NCBI GenBank assembly: GCA_023375675.1
Contig: JALQBC010000039.1
Coordinates: 124,001-188,000, forward strand
Direction: 5' to 3'
Origin: Cytospora piceicola
Taxonomy: Eukaryota; Ascomycota; Sordariomycetes; Diaporthales; Cytosporaceae
DNA: 64,000 nucleotides
Under the pieces are notes generated by a model. The model was not told where the DNA came from and did not search any database. It saw only the letters and a list, made by a program, of their open reading frames with translations. Of the stretch, positions 12,001 through 22,046 are shown in pieces. The translations under genes were made by a program, and so were the position numbers. How positions within the stretch are numbered: the first letter of the stretch is position 1; each line of letters opens with the position of its first letter.

Positions 12001-12782
12001 CCATCGGACGTGATCTGCGTGCAGTCGGCTTGGGTTCGAGCTCAAACGGCACACAGGTCATCTTCAGCCCCGACCTCAACTCGGCACTCGAGAACTGCGA
12101 GAACGAGCTTCTGAGAACATTCTACGTTAGCCAGGAGGCTGTCGGGGCACATCCAGGTGCCGATACGTCTAACCGGGACGTCCCCACAGCGGGCAAGCTT
12201 CTCGACCCTGCGAATATCAGCGATCTCGACAACAATTTACTAGGAAGCTCGCCCAGGCGAAGTCATTTGCACAAGGCGGCACAGGAGTCTATGACCAAGA
12301 AGGAGGTGACGCGCCTCTCGCGTTGGCGGAACTTCAAAGAGCCGCTGCGGCTCATGCTGCAGATCTTCCACGACCTGTCGGACAAGAACGAGGACTTCTG
12401 GATGCGCGCCAAGGGCTTCTTCGTCCGGCGGCAGTACCACAGTGGCGATGTCCTGTTCCACGCGGGCGAGCCGGCCACAGGATTCTACCTCGTCGAGAGC
12501 GGGATCCTGAGGGCGGAATACGACCTGCCCCAGGGGATGCTGTACGAGAGCATCGTGGCCGGCACGACGTGCGGGGAGCTCCCGTTCTTCTCGGAGACGG
12601 ACCGGACGGCGACGGTGACGGCGGAGCGGGACTGCGTGGTGTGGCTGATGGACCGGGAGAAGTGGGACAGGCTGCAGACGGAGGAGCCGGACGTGGCGAG
12701 GGAGCTGCTGAGGATCGGCCTGAAGCTGACGAGCGAGAGGATGAGTAGTATCACCAGTCATGTGTTGACCATGGCGGGGTGA
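9061..12782 (+). CDS. SulP (SLC26)-family transporter with STAS and cyclic-nucleotide-binding-like domains, Vsb1/YGR125W type
   Basis: Four exons (9061-9280, 9588-11021, 11075-11508, 11559-12782) give 1103 residues. The first ~285 residues are polar and acidic. Then comes a membrane domain of about ten helices beginning near NPVRTLPAVMVGLI, a STAS domain at ~764-856 (LRQVDGLDYSAGEA), and a CRP-like cNMP-binding fold at ~984-1075 (GDVLFHAGEPATGFYLVESG, then GELPFF...RTATVTA). This order matches fungal relatives of yeast YGR125W/Vsb1, linked to basic amino-acid storage in the vacuole, rather than plasma-membrane sulfate permeases. Transported substrate and nucleotide binding are inference. Introns 2 and 3 are short (53 and 50 bp). 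Intron 1 is 307 bp, has a perfect TACTAAC branch site before the acceptor, and could hide alternative splicing. Confidence 0.9.
9281..9587 (+). other. Unusually long first intron of the SulP-type gene
   Basis: GTGAGT donor, TACTAAC branch site, TCAG acceptor. A second plausible acceptor (polypyrimidine tract and TTCAG at 9389) opens a frame that continues to a stop at 9563-9565. An alternative 3' splice site or cassette exon is therefore possible, but no matching downstream donor is obvious. Confidence 0.6.
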
Positions 12783-14037
12783 TCGTTCTTCGTGTTAGAG
12801 TAGGCACAGTTTCTTTGTAAAGCGGAAGAAGCAGTGTTGGGAAGTGCACTTGTGTGCATAATCAGCGGTTGACTGCATGGCGTTTGGGGGGTGAGGGGAG
12901 AAAAAGAGAAAAGAGAAGAAAATGGGAGAGGAAGATTTAGGGACCACCCATGTTGACAACCTATGCGACAAGGTATATGGCATGAATACATGGTCAAGGA
13001 TTATCATCACATCTGGCTCTCCCTGGGGTCAAGCTTAGGGCCATCAGGGTCTAACCCTTACAGTGTACATAGTAGGTAGGCTGGCTGGCTGAAGGCTGTC
13101 AGCATACCAGATTCCGAATGACTTCATGGGCCTGTTTGCCAGTCGGGCACCCTGACACCCTGGCAGCCTTGAAAATCTATACAGTATGTACTGGGCATAT
13201 CAAGTGATCGTGAACCCATGTAGGGCTGGAAAGGTACGGGCAGACAAAGTGAAATGGGTTCCAACTTTCCAACCCTTGATGTGTGTGGCTTGATGACGGG
13301 ATGCCCTGCGAAGGCCTCGACTTCCTTGCCATTGGCCAATGAACAACGGCCGGGGCTGCAGATCAGATGATGACAGCGCGGGGAGGCGTTGCGCAATCCG
13401 AGGCTATTATCTAACCGTTGTGTCTATTTCGACTACATTATACCAGGTTACCTGGTAGAAGCTTGGTGGGGGGTGGGCAAGCCTCTTTGCTGAGTACAAA
13501 CCAATCTTGGAAGTCAACGTCGCCTGGTCGCATGGTCTCCCGCAGTGTGTGTTTTGGTGTGTTTTGTGGGTACTAGGCACTACTAGTTGTCTCTGTACTG
13601 TGGTAGGTACATTCAGTTCACTACATACACTCCTGACTGAGGACCTCTGGAACCCCGAAGTGGATTTTGCTGCGGCTTTACCATCTGGGCATGCACAAGA
13701 CTGCCTTTCGTTGCATGACCGTCACCACGTCGTTATCATGATCTGACCATTGCATATCCTCGGCCAGAGAAGCCTGGTGGCAGCACTGTCGTCCGCGCGG
13801 CGTTACAATCTCCCCCAAAAACACACCTGACAGGGCCTGACAGTTTAGCCGGCTTAGGTTACCTGCAAGCTTGACGAGTTGGTTACTCAAGTGGCCTTTT
13901 AAATCCCTGCCAATTGAGTACTGCTGCACAGTATCTACCGTATCCTTCTTACGGAACCATACCGGTGAACTCCCCTCACAATTGCTCTCTTCTACCCTAA
14001 ATAAAGCACAAACCACCCCCCCCCCAGTCAGTTGAAT
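12783..14037. other. Intergenic region between SulP-type and DUF202 genes
   Basis: No supported gene. A run of 10 C (14016-14025) lies just before the DUF202 start codon. The remaining sequence shows no coding signal. Confidence 0.6.
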
Positions 14038-15574
14038 ATGGCTACGAGAAATGGCCCAAGCAGCAGCAACAACAGCCACCCCGGGGAAAGCTCCATATCG
14101 TCCTCATCCGCTCCGGATCTGCCGTCTGCCACCGCCACCGCGTTCACACCCGCGTCCGCTCCTGTCAGGCCCCCGACGCTGCAGCTGCGGAAAACGAACA
14201 GTGCCAGCTCCCCGAGACCCATTGGGAGAGTGACCACGCAGGAGAGGCTCGATGGTATCCTGAAGGTGCGCTAGCTTTCCCACTGCTTTGGTGCTTGAAG
14301 TATGTATGCATGCATACTGTGTACATCATATTCCCCAATGAACCCTGCGCCAAGACGTCGGGGAAACACTATTTGACCTTTTGAGGATCATTGCGGTTCC
14401 CAATCGTCACATGTCTACAATGCCCTGGCCACTTACCTACCCATCTATAGCTATCTACTGTGTATTTCACTTGCCCTCACGACCTCATCACCTTACCCTC
14501 CGATTACACACTACCTACCTTCATCACTCGTCGCCACCCAATTCTGTTGCACACCTGCCACTCCCTAGCGGACTTTCTGGCTGACCTCTTCACCCCCTCG
14601 ACCTACAGCTAGGCCTCCAACGCGCCGAGACCATGTCGCCAGGCCGGAGCCCACCCGCCCTCGTGCGCCGGGGCGGCCCCGCCAGCAACAACAGCTACCT
14701 GTCGAGCAGCGCGGCATTGCGCGAGCGCGAGCGCGACGAGAGTTTCCAGGACGACGAAGAGCCGAACGAGACGACGGGGATCGTCATGAGGGGCCCGAAC
14801 AACAGCGCCCCGTCGTCGATGATGAACTACCAGGCCACGGCCGAGCCCAACGGGACAAGGCCGCGGAACTCCGGGATACTGAAGGGGGATGATGATCCGA
14901 GGGCCAGCGTCCGGAAGGGCAGGGACGGGACGGGCGGCCCCGGGAACGGCGCGCAGAATGGCGGCCACGGGCTGGGGAATGGGGTGGAGGATGGGGATGG
15001 CTTTGCGGGTAACAAGGAGGAGCAGGCGTGGTGGAAGGCGAAGCTGGCCAGGTTCGGGTCGATTGAGCTGGAGAATAAGGGGTCTGTCGCGAGGGATCAC
15101 CTGGCTTTAGGTACGTACACAGTAAACCCCCCCCCCCCTCCTCCCTCGGTAGAATGGCGGGCCAAGCTGTCACGTGAACACAATACAGGCGCTGACGATT
15201 ATCTTGCCTCTCCCACAGAACGGACCTTCCTGGCCTGGCTGCGGACGTCCCTCTCATTCGCCTCCATCGGCGTGGCCATAACCCAGCTCTTCAGGCTAAA
15301 CACATCTCTGTCCGACGACGACTCGCCCGAGACAGGGAACCAGCACACACTGAGGCACCTCGGCAAGCCGCTCGGTGCCATCTTCCTGGGCATCAGCATA
15401 TTGATCCTGTTCCTCGGGTACCAGAGGTACTTCCAGGCGCAGACCTGGATCATCAAGGGGAAGTTCCCCGCGAGTCGCGGGACCATCATACTGGTGTCCT
15501 TGGTCGCGCTGGTCTTGATGGTAATATCCCTGGTCGTGGTCGTTGTTGTGCAGCCAAGTAGGGCTGGCTCCTGA
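14038..15574 (+). CDS. DUF202-domain membrane protein
   Basis: Three exons (14038-14265, 14609-15110, 15219-15574) give 361 residues. The first ~235 residues are low-complexity, rich in Ser, Asn, Pro and Gly, and probably disordered. The C-terminal ~120 residues match the DUF202 family, which bacterial YidH also belongs to: RDHLA followed by [20 protein letters not shown], a [19 protein letters not shown] helix and a third helix ending in Val repeats. The splice at 15111/15218 falls exactly inside the conserved [16 protein letters not shown] motif, which supports it. Function is unknown for the family; three helices point to a membrane location. Intron 1 is long (343 bp, GTGCGC donor) and the most uncertain part. 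The ATG at 14038 is the first in frame. Confidence 0.85.
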
Positions 15575-16168
15575 TCTGAAGATGCTTATCTCCATACGCA
15601 TGTGTTTGGGACAGTTCAAAGTTTTGGATGTGTTGGGTTTGGTCTTATTTTTGGAGGGTTTCTCAGCCCGTGACATGGCATGGTATGGTACATAGTAGGG
15701 TTGGGTCGAGTTTCATGGGCGGCGTTTGGCGTGGCAGACCAGGAGCATAGCATGGGCGCTGAGTTTCTTGGTGTCTACTCGAATTTGTATAGCATAATCC
15801 GATTAGGTATTTTCTATTGTTGAGCGTGTTTGGGTATGCAATGGTGCCGCTGTTGGTGATGTTGTGGGCTGTTGCCCGTAATTGAGTCAGGAGGAGTAGG
15901 GTGATCGGTGATGTCAGAGGACCAGTATTAAACTTACCGGTAGAAATAGGCCAGGCGGTCTTCGATCCGATATTCAATTCTGCAGAGCTTCAACAACAAC
16001 ATATTAATTACCTCAAGACTATAAGCCTGTGACTTGGGCAAAGGGATAGTGTTTTCAGTGATCATCGCATTCGACCATCCCGTCTGAATATCACTCACTA
16101 CTCAACCTTTCACACCACCTGATCACCCCGTCTGCCACAACATATTTACTTTCCTTCTCCTCTCAAAG
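15575..16168. other. Intergenic region and probable promoter of the SBPase-like gene
   Basis: The last ~150 bases are rich in CA and CT (TCACTACTCAACC, TTTCCTTCTCC), a usual fungal 5' leader composition. No gene seen. Confidence 0.55.
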
Positions 16169-17203
16169 ATGAGTTCCCAGCCTGCAGAGACAGGGCTCGT
16201 GAGCCTCATCTCCCACCTCCAGAGCCTCGCGCCGGCAGACGGCTCGCGCAAGGAGCTCTTCAGCTCCGTCATCCCCGCGGTGATCGACGCCGTCGAGGAC
16301 ATCGCCAAGGCGCTGCAGAAGGCGCACCAGGTGGCCCTCGCGGGCACGGCCAACACGTTCGGCGACGACCAGCTGAACGTGGACGTGGCGTCGGAGAACA
16401 TCCTGCGGGAGGCCTTCGCGGCCAAGTGCCCGTCGGTGGTGACGGCGAGCAGCGAGGAGGACCCGGTGGAGAGGCGCGCCCACGACGCCGCCGCCGCCCG
16501 CCGGCCCGAGGGCTCCGAGGCGTACACGATCGGGTTCGACCCCCTCGACGGCAGCTCGATCATCGCGCCGAACTGGGCCGTCGGCACGATCCTGGGCGTC
16601 TGGGACGGCGAGACGGCCGTGGGCCGGCCCGCGGGCGAGGGGCAGGTCGCGGCGGTGCTGGGCGTCTACGGCCCGCGCACGACGGCGGTGGTGGCGGTGC
16701 GGCTCCCCGGGGCGGCGGCGGCCCCCGCGTGCTTCGAGGTCGGGCTCGGGGGCGGGGGCGGGGGCGGCGCCGCGGGCGCCGTGGTCGTGCGGCCCGCGGT
16801 CCGGCTGGCGGGCGCGCCCTTCGGGACGCGCTACTTCGCGCCGGCGAACCTGCGGGCCGCGGGCCAGGACGCGCGGTACATGGCGCTGGTGAGCCGGTAC
16901 ATACGGGAGGGGTACACGCTGCGGTACTCGGGGGGCCTGGTCCCGGACGTGGTGCACGCGCTGGTCAAGGGCCACGGGGTCTACGTGTCGCCGGTGACGG
17001 GCCAGAGCAAGGCGAAGCTGCGGAGGCTGTACGAGCTGTTCCCCGTCGCGCTGATCGTGGAGTGCGCCGGGGGCAAGGCGGTGGACCCGGTCAGCGGGGG
17101 GAGGATATTGGACGTGGTGCTGGGGGGCACGGACGAGAGGGCGGGGCTGGTGTGCGGCACGGCGGAGGAGGTTGATGCGGTCGTGAAGGCGCTGGTGGGT
17201 TGA
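16169..17203 (+). CDS. Sedoheptulose-1,7-bisphosphatase-like enzyme (class I FBPase superfamily)
   Basis: A single exon of 344 residues. All metal and phosphate site motifs of the class I FBPase/SBPase fold are present: SSEED (94-98), FDPLDGSS (123-130), RYSGGLVPDV (252-261) and ECAGGKA (298-304). The GGLVPDV form, in place of GSMVADVH of gluconeogenic FBPase, points to the SBPase branch known from the Calvin cycle and found in many filamentous fungi. In a non-photosynthetic cell it would dephosphorylate sedoheptulose bisphosphate, feeding the non-oxidative pentose phosphate pathway; this is inference. No transit peptide is seen, so a cytosolic location is expected. A run of seven Gly at 194-200 is unusual. 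The gene is intronless and much more GC-rich than its neighbours. Confidence 0.85.
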   Translation: MSSQPAETGLVSLISHLQSLAPADGSRKELFSSVIPAVIDAVEDIAKALQKAHQVALAGTANTFGDDQLNVDVASENILREAFAAKCPSVVTASSEEDPVERRAHDAAAARRPEGSEAYTIGFDPLDGSSIIAPNWAVGTILGVWDGETAVGRPAGEGQVAAVLGVYGPRTTAVVAVRLPGAAAAPACFEVGLGGGGGGGAAGAVVVRPAVRLAGAPFGTRYFAPANLRAAGQDARYMALVSRYIREGYTLRYSGGLVPDVVHALVKGHGVYVSPVTGQSKAKLRRLYELFPVALIVECAGGKAVDPVSGGRILDVVLGGTDERAGLVCGTAEEVDAVVKALVG

Positions 17204-19043
17204 GACTTCGTCCAGGACGCGGCAGCGACCTTTAGGACAACGGGATCTTGCTGGAAGGCGTCGTTCGATGATGATAACGTCCTGCTCTCTGTTGTGTCGG
17301 GTGGGAAGACATGACGAAGGTCACAAGTCGCACTACCAGAGAGGGAAAGGAAAGGGCGGGCTACATATGTACTCAAATACTTGGCGGGGAGGGTAGATTC
17401 CGGCAATGCGACTCCTTGAGACAAGTTGAACGTTGAGCTTCAATATCAAGGTCAAACTTTACCGGATGTGCCCGATATCATGTAGACTGCCCGAGGCAAT
17501 AGTAATCGGAGCCTTGGTTGAATGTGTTGATGCAGACTGGCAGGAAGTTCGTGTACAATTTGCACCTGCAGCACTGAGTCTGTCTTGATCCTATGAGTGT
17601 AGTAGTAGATGTGTCTCCAGGTTTAACGGGTTTTCAGGTAGCGTATCAACATGTGAAGGCTATATCTCCGGTGGCACATACTAGTGCCCAGATACTTGAT
17701 TATATGTCCAAGAAGTAAGTTCAATGTTTGTTGGCATACTCAAGACTACCGAATTATATCGTTTCCGGCATCTGCGCCATCTGGTGGTGTCTACGTATTA
17801 AGGCGAGCGAGTCGATCCAACGAGCAGAAATACCATTTGACTATATATAGGCATAGGTTCGGGTAAGGACCAAAGTGTAGAGAAGACGCACTTGCTGTCG
17901 ATACACTCTACGATAGCATTTGGATGTAGACAATCAATGCTTATCGCGGTGATGTCAACATCCATGGGATCGCAGTCTTACATGCCATCTGCCTTTGATC
18001 ATGTTCTTCGGCACTTGAACCCAGAACGTGCTCCGTGGAATCAGCAATAATCCGCTCTGCTTTTACATCGACCCGAGGAAGTCTTGCATATGTAGTTACT
18101 CAATATCGTTGCAGTCAGGGATTCGATCGAAGTGGAACATGTATATGTCCGATGTTATATATACCTGCCGGTCACGGGAATTCCAAGTGACGATGGCTTG
18201 AACGTGCGAACGGCTCTATGTATACTATGGAACGCAATTTAGCTCGAAACGACTAAATATGAATTAGCGGATGTCTAATTCTTCGTACCAGCTCTATGGC
18301 AGATATAGCAACATTCACCGGCAACGGTTATACAGCTAATCTCAAAGTGATAGTTAGGACCCTTCAGCAGCGGAGCGTCCAGATGTCAGTCATGTCGAAA
18401 TCTAATGCGGAGGCGCGTAGGATTTGCAGCTAGCCGTCTTCCAAGGTTCCGTCTTACACCTGGGCACCAAGTGACTTATCCAAGTCGACCTCACACGTGC
18501 TGTGACGCCGATGAATGCACCTTGTAATATCTACGTTTACTAAGCTATTGATGGAGGATCTAGCAGTATAACCAAACTTGTGGCAGCAACCCCAGGGCTG
18601 GATCCTGTCGGGGGCGTAATCCATAGAACCGTATATGTACGCGCTGCCAGGTATCAACACATGCACGAAGGCCTTAATGAATCAAACTGCGAAACAGGCA
18701 CGTTGTAGTGTAGTTTACAGTCATCTAATTCTAAGGCTTGTGTGTTGTTGTTGTTGAGAGTAAACAAACAGGCCTAAGGCCTAAGAAAGGGAAGGAAATA
18801 GGTGTAACTGAAGGAAGGAAGGTACGATGCCGTAATAAGTAATACATGCCTATAGGGCTACTTGATTGCCGTCACGGCCACCTGCCTGAAAACTAGGTAT
18901 ATATAGCGGCCTTCACTACCCTTAGGCTCACCAGTAGATTTATCACCTTTGACATTAAAGACCTATACTTATCTGCTTCCTATGTATATTGTTTAATTTC
19001 ATCTCCCTCACCACATTTTATCCTGATCTTCGTATAAAGTGCT

Positions 19044-19344
19044 GGCCGGGGCGATCACTACGCGATAGGAGGATGGGGCTTTGACATTCTTAGGTCCCCG
19101 CCAGCAAGAGCCTGCTTTCTATCTCTATCATGCTATGGTTGATTAAGTCTGGAATGACTGGGAGGCTCTGGACTCGGTTAACGGACCATATGTGTATTAT
19201 GGAACTAATACTCGTTTCAACGCTGATACGACTCTGAAGGTGCAGAATAAAATGAGGTTTAGTTTCGGTATATTGGGGGAAGTTACGACCGAGGGGGTAC
19301 AGAACCCTGTGAGCGGACCGTACCACTGTTGTGCATACGATTAA
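19044..19344 (+). pseudogene. Tyrosinase (polyphenol oxidase) C-terminal fragment, broken
   Basis: Two frames together recall the CuB region and C-terminus of fungal tyrosinases. One frame reads GDHYAIGGWGFDILRSP. After a frameshift near 19095-19105 the other reads EPAFYLYHAMVD, a stop, then VWNDWEALD, and ends FGILGE...NPVSGPY before a stop at 19342-19344. The family pattern is P-A-F-(Y/W)-L-H-H-A-M-V-D-R-V-W-W. The second copper-ligand His reads Tyr here (CAC to TAC would be C-to-T at CpA), and the Arg codon is TAA. No CuA half is present upstream. It is a non-functional remnant of a copper type-3 enzyme of the melanin/phenol-oxidising group. The substitutions resemble RIP, which cannot be proven from one copy. 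Confidence 0.75.
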
Positions 19345-20363
19345 TAACCTGGTAAGGAAGCTAGGCTAGGATATCTGTACTAGGATTTCCTTCAATGTTA
19401 AAGCTTACTTAGTACCAATACAGTATAGTACTGCCCAAAGTCTCAGACAATATCTCGAGCTTAATGCGTGACCAAAGGTTTCTGAGGTAGGCCTGAAATC
19501 TTAAGAAGAAAAACGAGAGATGTATAGAGCACTTGAGAATGACGATTATATTTCATCCTACGATTAATTACTTGTGACCGAAACGTTTGTAGCATACATC
19601 TATGATATTCACGTTATGTTGTTGAGCTGTGATTATTGTCGGAGGAACACGCGAAGTTGTGGTAAGGAGTATTCTAATTGATAAGACGTTATGTATAGTC
19701 TTCGCTTCACTATAATTTCCTACTAATACATATAGGTACATCTGACTATTATAGGCTGTAGTTTCTGTGCTACTCTACCTACTAGGTACTTGACCACTCA
19801 AGTAGGCACTAAGGAGGACGGAAGATGTAGTGTTTGTGGGTGATTCGAGGAACTCTGTCTTCCAAACGCATGTATGTAGATGACTATACTTTCAAGCGCA
19901 GTCTAGGTAAGAAAAGTGCAGATGAAATTAAACTCGAGTATATTGTATGAAGCTATGATGAAGCAGTAAGAATGTGATCTCTTTTGTATACATTTGCTGT
20001 TATATGGCCCTAACCCTCAAAATGCTTTTAGGGGCGGGGTTGCGTAGGGCATTCAGGGTCCTTCTCGATTCATGAGGGTCATAGTGTTATGTAAGGTGTA
20101 AGGTAAGCTTACACTGGTATCCGTACCGCTATCTAAACATGGGATGGACCGAGGCCAGGAACAGACATTGCTTCAGCTCCTCAGCGCCGAACGAATTTTC
20201 CCTTCCCTCTTCACTGACAGCTACTGTCGAATCGGCGCCTTTCGAACATTCTTTCCCGAACAATACCCCGAAAGTCGACATCACTCGACCAGGCCATCAA
20301 CCATCAATTGGACCCTATCGCGTTATTGAACAAACCGCGTTCTTCGATCCTCCCTCCACCTAA

Positions 20364-20412
20364 CATCCCACCATCCCGCCATCCCACCATCCCGCCATCC
20401 CACCATCCCACC
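20364..20412 (+). repeat. CCATCCCR tandem repeat in SHR3 5' leader
   Basis: Six units of the 8-base motif CCATCCC(A/G) run directly into the SHR3 start codon, whose CCACC ATG context is itself part of the array. Confidence 0.85.
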
Positions 20413-21179
20413 ATGTCTGGCTTACTCCCCAAGATTGACCGGACCAAAAATGTCAGGTCGCAAAACTACCGCGGGTCCAGCTCCTTTGCGACCTTCATGA
20501 TCATCGCGCGTGAGTCTCTCCTCCTCTTCCCAGCACTATTCCCTAGCGCACCTACCTGCCTTGAGACCGCGCAAACCATCAGAGACTGACATGAGATTTC
20601 CCCATCACAGCCGTCTGCTTCTTCCTGGGCATAATCTTCGCCCAGTTCCCCTACGACTACCCCCTCCTCTGGACCTCCGACCCCGTCGCGCCTACCTTCT
20701 TCGACCAGCTCGAGGTCCACCTCAAGTGGATGCACCAGTCGCCGCCCCTGATCGCCCGGCTCCTGCACATCGTCATGGCCGTCGGCTTCCTGGGCTTCTT
20801 CATCAAGCTGTTCAAGCCCTCCGAGAGCAACATGCTGTTCGACGGCGCCTCCCTGGTCCTCTACGTCATCGGCCTGGGCGTCTACCTGGCCAACATCGTC
20901 AAGGGCCTCAGGACCATCTCGAGCGATACCTGGAGCAACGGCGTGTACGAGGAGAAGCACGACGGCCCGCTGACGGGCGAGATCATCCTGGGCAGGGATG
21001 ACAGCCTGAAGGTCATGGCGGCGAGCAACACCATCTTGGCGCTGGTCCTGGTGGGCATCCTGGTGCTCCAGGCTGGCCAGTGGTACGCCGAGAAGAAGGA
21101 GATGGACGAGTACAACATGTTCGAGAAGGCGGACGAACAGCAGCAGAAGAGTGCGTCCAGCAACAAGAAGAGGCAGTAA
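20413..21179 (+). CDS. SHR3: Shr3-type ER chaperone for amino-acid permeases
   Basis: Shr3 sits in the ER membrane and helps amino-acid permeases fold and enter COPII vesicles. Two exons (20413-20509 and 20611-21179) with a 101 bp intron (GTGAGT...CACAG, CTGAC branch point) give 221 residues. Four membrane helices are evident: FMIIAPVCFFLGIIFAQ; LIARLLHIVMAVGFLGFFIK; MLFDGASLVLYVIGLGVYLA; and ILALVLVGILVLQAGQWYA. The lumenal FPYDYPLLW segment after helix 1 is characteristic. The C-terminus is charged and Gln-rich and ends KKRQ, a KKxx dilysine ER-retrieval signal that fits an ER resident. The start is the ATG at the end of the CCATCCC array, the only one giving a complete first helix. Confidence 0.93.
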
Positions 21180-22046
21180 GCGTTCTCGACGGTGTGCTGG
21201 CTGTACGTATTTTGGGCGGCATCCAAGAGGGGAACGTAGGCATGCGTCTTGAGAGCTGCATTCACGAGCGGTATGAAGCTCTGTCACTTGCTGCCTGAGG
21301 CAATCGTCTTATGTGATGGCCGATCTCCGTATACAATCTTGTAATTAATCAAATTCGGCCATGTAATGGTATCGGAACTTGCACATAATTGGTTCCATTG
21401 TCCCAAGATGATTATGCGTCTTACGGACAGACGTAAGTACCTTCTAAGTACTAATACACAACGCTAGGTGCCTCGAGACTAAATTGACGCCGTATGAGTC
21501 TTTGCCGCTGGTCATAGTCAACATGTCACCATTACTGCACCAGCAAACACAGTCAAGTCATTTTGTATAATTCCTTGAAATTACTATCAAATAGCCTCCC
21601 AAGTGAAAGAGTGTGGTAGGTTGCCTGCATCTCCCTAGCACCATCAAATCCTCCTAATCTTTTCGTTTTGTGCTTCGCGCGCGAACGTCAACAACTCTCT
21701 GCTTCTTCCGACCTTTTGTGAATAGAACAAATACATCATCAAGAACAACTTTACATCTCGCCGACTCAGCCCCTCATCGTCGACCTTTGGGCTCGCGCCT
21801 TTCATCTCCAGAGATAAGTAAAAGGGAAAACAAAATAAACAAAATGCAGTCCAAGGTATCATCGGTATCTCGTCGTCAAGGTGAAGTATACGTAAGGGAA
21901 AACATAAAGACAAGTGAGAGAACAACAAAAAAGGAAAAGGGAACTGAAGACTGAAGAGTCATCATGCCCGAAAACGCCAACCCGAATGCAGGAATAAGCC
22001 GACCCAGAGTCATCATAGTCGTCAAGAGAGCATAAAACTGACTGCT
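21180..22046. other. Intergenic region between convergent SHR3 and SAM-PH genes
   Basis: Probably the 3' UTRs of both genes. No coding signal. 21420-21500 is TA-rich. Confidence 0.6.

Larger units (their letters stand above)
17204..20412. other. TA-rich, gene-poor region with gene relics
   Basis: Composition changes sharply from the GC-rich SBPase-like gene: TATA, TACTA and TATATAC strings are frequent and no long ORF exists. A tyrosinase remnant lies at ~19.04-19.34 kb. Around 18.45-18.67 kb short frames on both strands look faintly coding but match nothing I know. This is compatible with old repeat or accessory DNA eroded by C-to-T mutation. Confidence 0.6.

Noticed and set aside
18454..18666. 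70-codon minus-strand ORF with two adjacent Cys
   Set aside because: The plus strand over the same bases reads equally well with one stop; strand and product cannot be decided.
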